From Prevotellaceae bacterium UBA1786 (GTDB lineage Bacteria > Bacteroidota > Bacteroidia > Bacteroidales > Bacteroidaceae), in contig DCGE01000191.1 in the NCBI GenBank assembly GCA_002314525.1, positions 1 to 7,680 on the forward strand: a stretch of 7,680 nt of DNA, given 5' to 3'. This document shows, piece after piece, positions 5,954 through 7,680 of this stretch; position 1 is the first letter of the stretch; the number at the start of each line of letters is the position of its first letter. Under the pieces are notes generated by a model. It did not search any database, was not told where the DNA came from, and saw nothing but the letters and a program-made list of their open reading frames with translations. Made by a program: the position numbers and the translations under genes.

Positions 5954-7680
5954 ATGATATTCCCATCACGAAGATCACTGCTCACTGCCACACTTGTGTT
6001 GGTGAGCAGTGTTTGCATCAATGCACAAGACTGGAAGAACCCAGACCTGACTCCTCAGCAGCGTGCTGCCGACCTTATCAAGTTACTGACCCTCGAAGAG
6101 AAGGCAAAGTTGATGATGCACACATCGCCGGCCATCCCACGGCTGGGCATTCCTGAGTTCAACTGGTGGAGCGAAGCACTTCACGGAGTGGGCCGTAACG
6201 GTACTGCCACAGTCTTTCCGATCACTGTCGGCATGGCTGCGTCATTTGATGACGCCCTCGTGGAGAAGGTGTTCACGGCTGTCAGCGACGAGGCACGCGC
6301 CAAGAACAACATTGCACGCAAGAACAACCGAAACCGTCAGTATGAAGGACTATCATTCTGGACGCCGAACATAAACATTTTCCGTGATCCACGATGGGGA
6401 CGCGGTCAGGAGACTTATGGTGAAGACCCTTATCTCACCACCAGGATGGGACTGGCAGTAGTCAGGGGGCTTCAGGGTCCGGAAGACACACGCTACAGGA
6501 AGTTGTTTGCATGTGCCAAGCACTTTGCCGTTCATAGCGGCCCTGAATGGAACCGTCACTATTTCAATGTCGAGAACGTCTCACCACGCGATCTCTGGGA
6601 GACATACCTGCCGGCTTTCAAGTCACTCGTTCAGGACGGCAAAGTCAGAGAGGTGATGTGTGCCTATCAACGACTGGAAGACGAGCCATGCTGCGGCAGC
6701 GACAAACTCCTCCAGCAGATACTTCGTGAGGAATGGGGATTCAAGGGACTCGTCACCAGCGACTGCTGGGCTGTCAACGACTTCTGGAACGTACCACCAA
6801 GAGGTCACGGAATAGTCAAGGACAAGGAAACTGCCGTTTCGAAGGCAATACTCTCAGGTACTGACGTGGAATGCGGAAACACCTATGGTCTGACTATCCC
6901 GGAGGCTGTTGCACAAGGTAAGATTACCGAACAGGAAATTGACAAGAGTCTCATACGTCTGCTTGAAGGTCGGTTCGAACTGGGAGACTTCGATTCGGAC
7001 GAGTTGGTTGAGTGGAGGAAGATAGGTCCTGAGGTCATTTCTTCCGAGGAACACAGACAACTGGCGCTCGATATCGCACGCGAGTCGATCGTCCTGCTCA
7101 AGAACGGCAGCGCAGCCTCCCCTGCCCTCCCACTTCGCAAGGACATGAAGGTTGCAGTACTTGGTCCTAATGCAAATGACTCCGTGATGCTATGGGGTAA
7201 CTACAACGGTTATCCAGCACATACCGTCACCCTCCTTGACGGGATCCGCCAGAAGATAGGTGCCGGGAATGTCGTATATCTGCCGGCATGCGGACATGTC
7301 ACCCGTGACTTGTCAGAAGACTGGTACAACAAGATACGCGACGGAAGGCGCCGGGTAGGCATGAACGCACAATACTGGAACAACCCGGATTTTCAGGGTG
7401 AACCAATCAAACTCGGCAATTACCGCACCAAACTATCTTTTGACAACAGCGGAGCAACATCGTTCTCACAGAGTGTGAATATATACGATTTCTCAGCCCG
7501 ATATACAGGTACATTACAGGCCGACAAGACTGACAACATACACCTTATTATTAAATATACAGACAGGGTGCGAATCATAGTAGGTGGCGATACACTGCTC
7601 AACGACTGGCAGACCTCTACGGATGACGTGCGCGAGAAAGCCATCCCGCTCCATGTGGAGAAAGGTCATCGATATGATAT
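5954..7680 (+). CDS. Secreted GH3 beta-glycosidase with PA14 insert (beta-xylosidase/beta-glucosidase), 3' end outside window
   Basis: The frame stays open from the ATG at 5954 to the window edge (575 codons seen). Residues 1-24 form a signal peptide with two arginines, a hydrophobic core and likely cleavage after INA (before Gln25), so the enzyme is periplasmic or surface-located. The GH3 barrel shows FNWWSEALHG (69-78), DPRWGRGQETYGEDP (145-159), AKHF with Lys189-His190, and TSDCW with the expected nucleophile Asp270. The second GH3 domain starts near ESIVLLKN (377-384). From about residue 470 (MNAQYWNNPDFQGEP) a PA14-type beta domain is inserted, as in several Prevotella and Bacteroides GH3 enzymes; it continues off the end. 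Glu74 in WSEALHG and the SDC nucleophile motif lean towards beta-xylosidase, but beta-glucosidase cannot be excluded. The acid/base Glu should lie in the missing part. Only 28 bp separate it from the GH57 gene, with no visible terminator or -7 box, so it may be read through from the glycogen operon. Confidence 0.9.
   Translation, partial: MIFPSRRSLLTATLVLVSSVCINAQDWKNPDLTPQQRAADLIKLLTLEEKAKLMMHTSPAIPRLGIPEFNWWSEALHGVGRNGTATVFPITVGMAASFDDALVEKVFTAVSDEARAKNNIARKNNRNRQYEGLSFWTPNINIFRDPRWGRGQETYGEDPYLTTRMGLAVVRGLQGPEDTRYRKLFACAKHFAVHSGPEWNRHYFNVENVSPRDLWETYLPAFKSLVQDGKVREVMCAYQRLEDEPCCGSDKLLQQILREEWGFKGLVTSDCWAVNDFWNVPPRGHGIVKDKETAVSKAILSGTDVECGNTYGLTIPEAVAQGKITEQEIDKSLIRLLEGRFELGDFDSDELVEWRKIGPEVISSEEHRQLALDIARESIVLLKNGSAASPALPLRKDMKVAVLGPNANDSVMLWGNYNGYPAHTVTLLDGIRQKIGAGNVVYLPACGHVTRDLSEDWYNKIRDGRRRVGMNAQYWNNPDFQGEPIKLGNYRTKLSFDNSGATSFSQSVNIYDFSARYTGTLQADKTDNIHLIIKYTDRVRIIVGGDTLLNDWQTSTDDVREKAIPLHVEKGHRYD

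Noticed and set aside
5954..6022. GH3 protein as a lipoprotein (Cys21 near the signal peptide end)
   Set aside because: The residues before Cys21 (Ser-Ser-Val) do not fit a lipobox, and INA-Gln fits ordinary signal peptidase cleavage better.
1..7680. CRISPR array, insertion sequence, prophage or integrase genes
   Set aside because: No direct-repeat array, transposase or integrase motif, or terminal inverted repeats were seen on either strand.

Overview
The window looks like chromosomal DNA of a gut- or rumen-type member of the Bacteroidales, most likely Prevotella or a close relative. Three observations point there. Both putative promoters carry the Bacteroidetes -7 motif TAnnTTTG. Most starts lack a Shine-Dalgarno sequence. 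The protein set (GH133-type debranching enzyme, Leloir glycosyltransferase, GH57 family protein, and a secreted GH3 enzyme with a PA14 insert) is typical of glycan-using Bacteroidales. The genus is inferred from family resemblance, not from a search.

Left part (1-1152): the 3' half of a tRNA-Gly (anticodon CCC) on the + strand is met head-on by a two-gene minus-strand operon. That operon encodes a Crp/Fnr-superfamily regulator (448-1152) and a small predicted lipoprotein (38-451). The two genes overlap by four bases (ATGA), and the lipoprotein stop codon lies inside the tRNA acceptor stem.

Intergenic region (1153-1343): this 191-bp divergent control region has a -7 motif facing each way. Between them is a perfect inverted repeat, CATAAA-N6-TTTATG, which overlaps the -33 element of the rightward promoter. 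It is a reasonable candidate operator for the adjacent Crp/Fnr-type regulator.

Right part (1344-5925): three closely spaced + strand genes form a probable alpha-glucan (glycogen) module. They encode an amylo-alpha-1,6-glucosidase-like debranching protein, a GT-B fold glycogen-synthase-like glycosyltransferase, and a GH57 alpha-amylase-like protein. The GH57 protein keeps the family scaffold, but both catalytic positions appear replaced: Glu to Ser at 147 and Asp to Glu at 243. It ends in a coiled coil and a lysine-rich tail, so it reads as a pseudoenzyme, possibly a glucan-binding or scaffold partner of the two enzymes before it. This is the most interesting signal in the window.

End (5954-7680, running off the edge): 28 bp downstream begins an exported GH3 beta-glycosidase (beta-xylosidase or beta-glucosidase) with a PA14 insertion. 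It may be co-transcribed, but it probably acts outside the cytoplasm on plant-type glycans. No mobile element, CRISPR array or insertion sequence is visible, and no gene-free stretch exceeds 300 bases.
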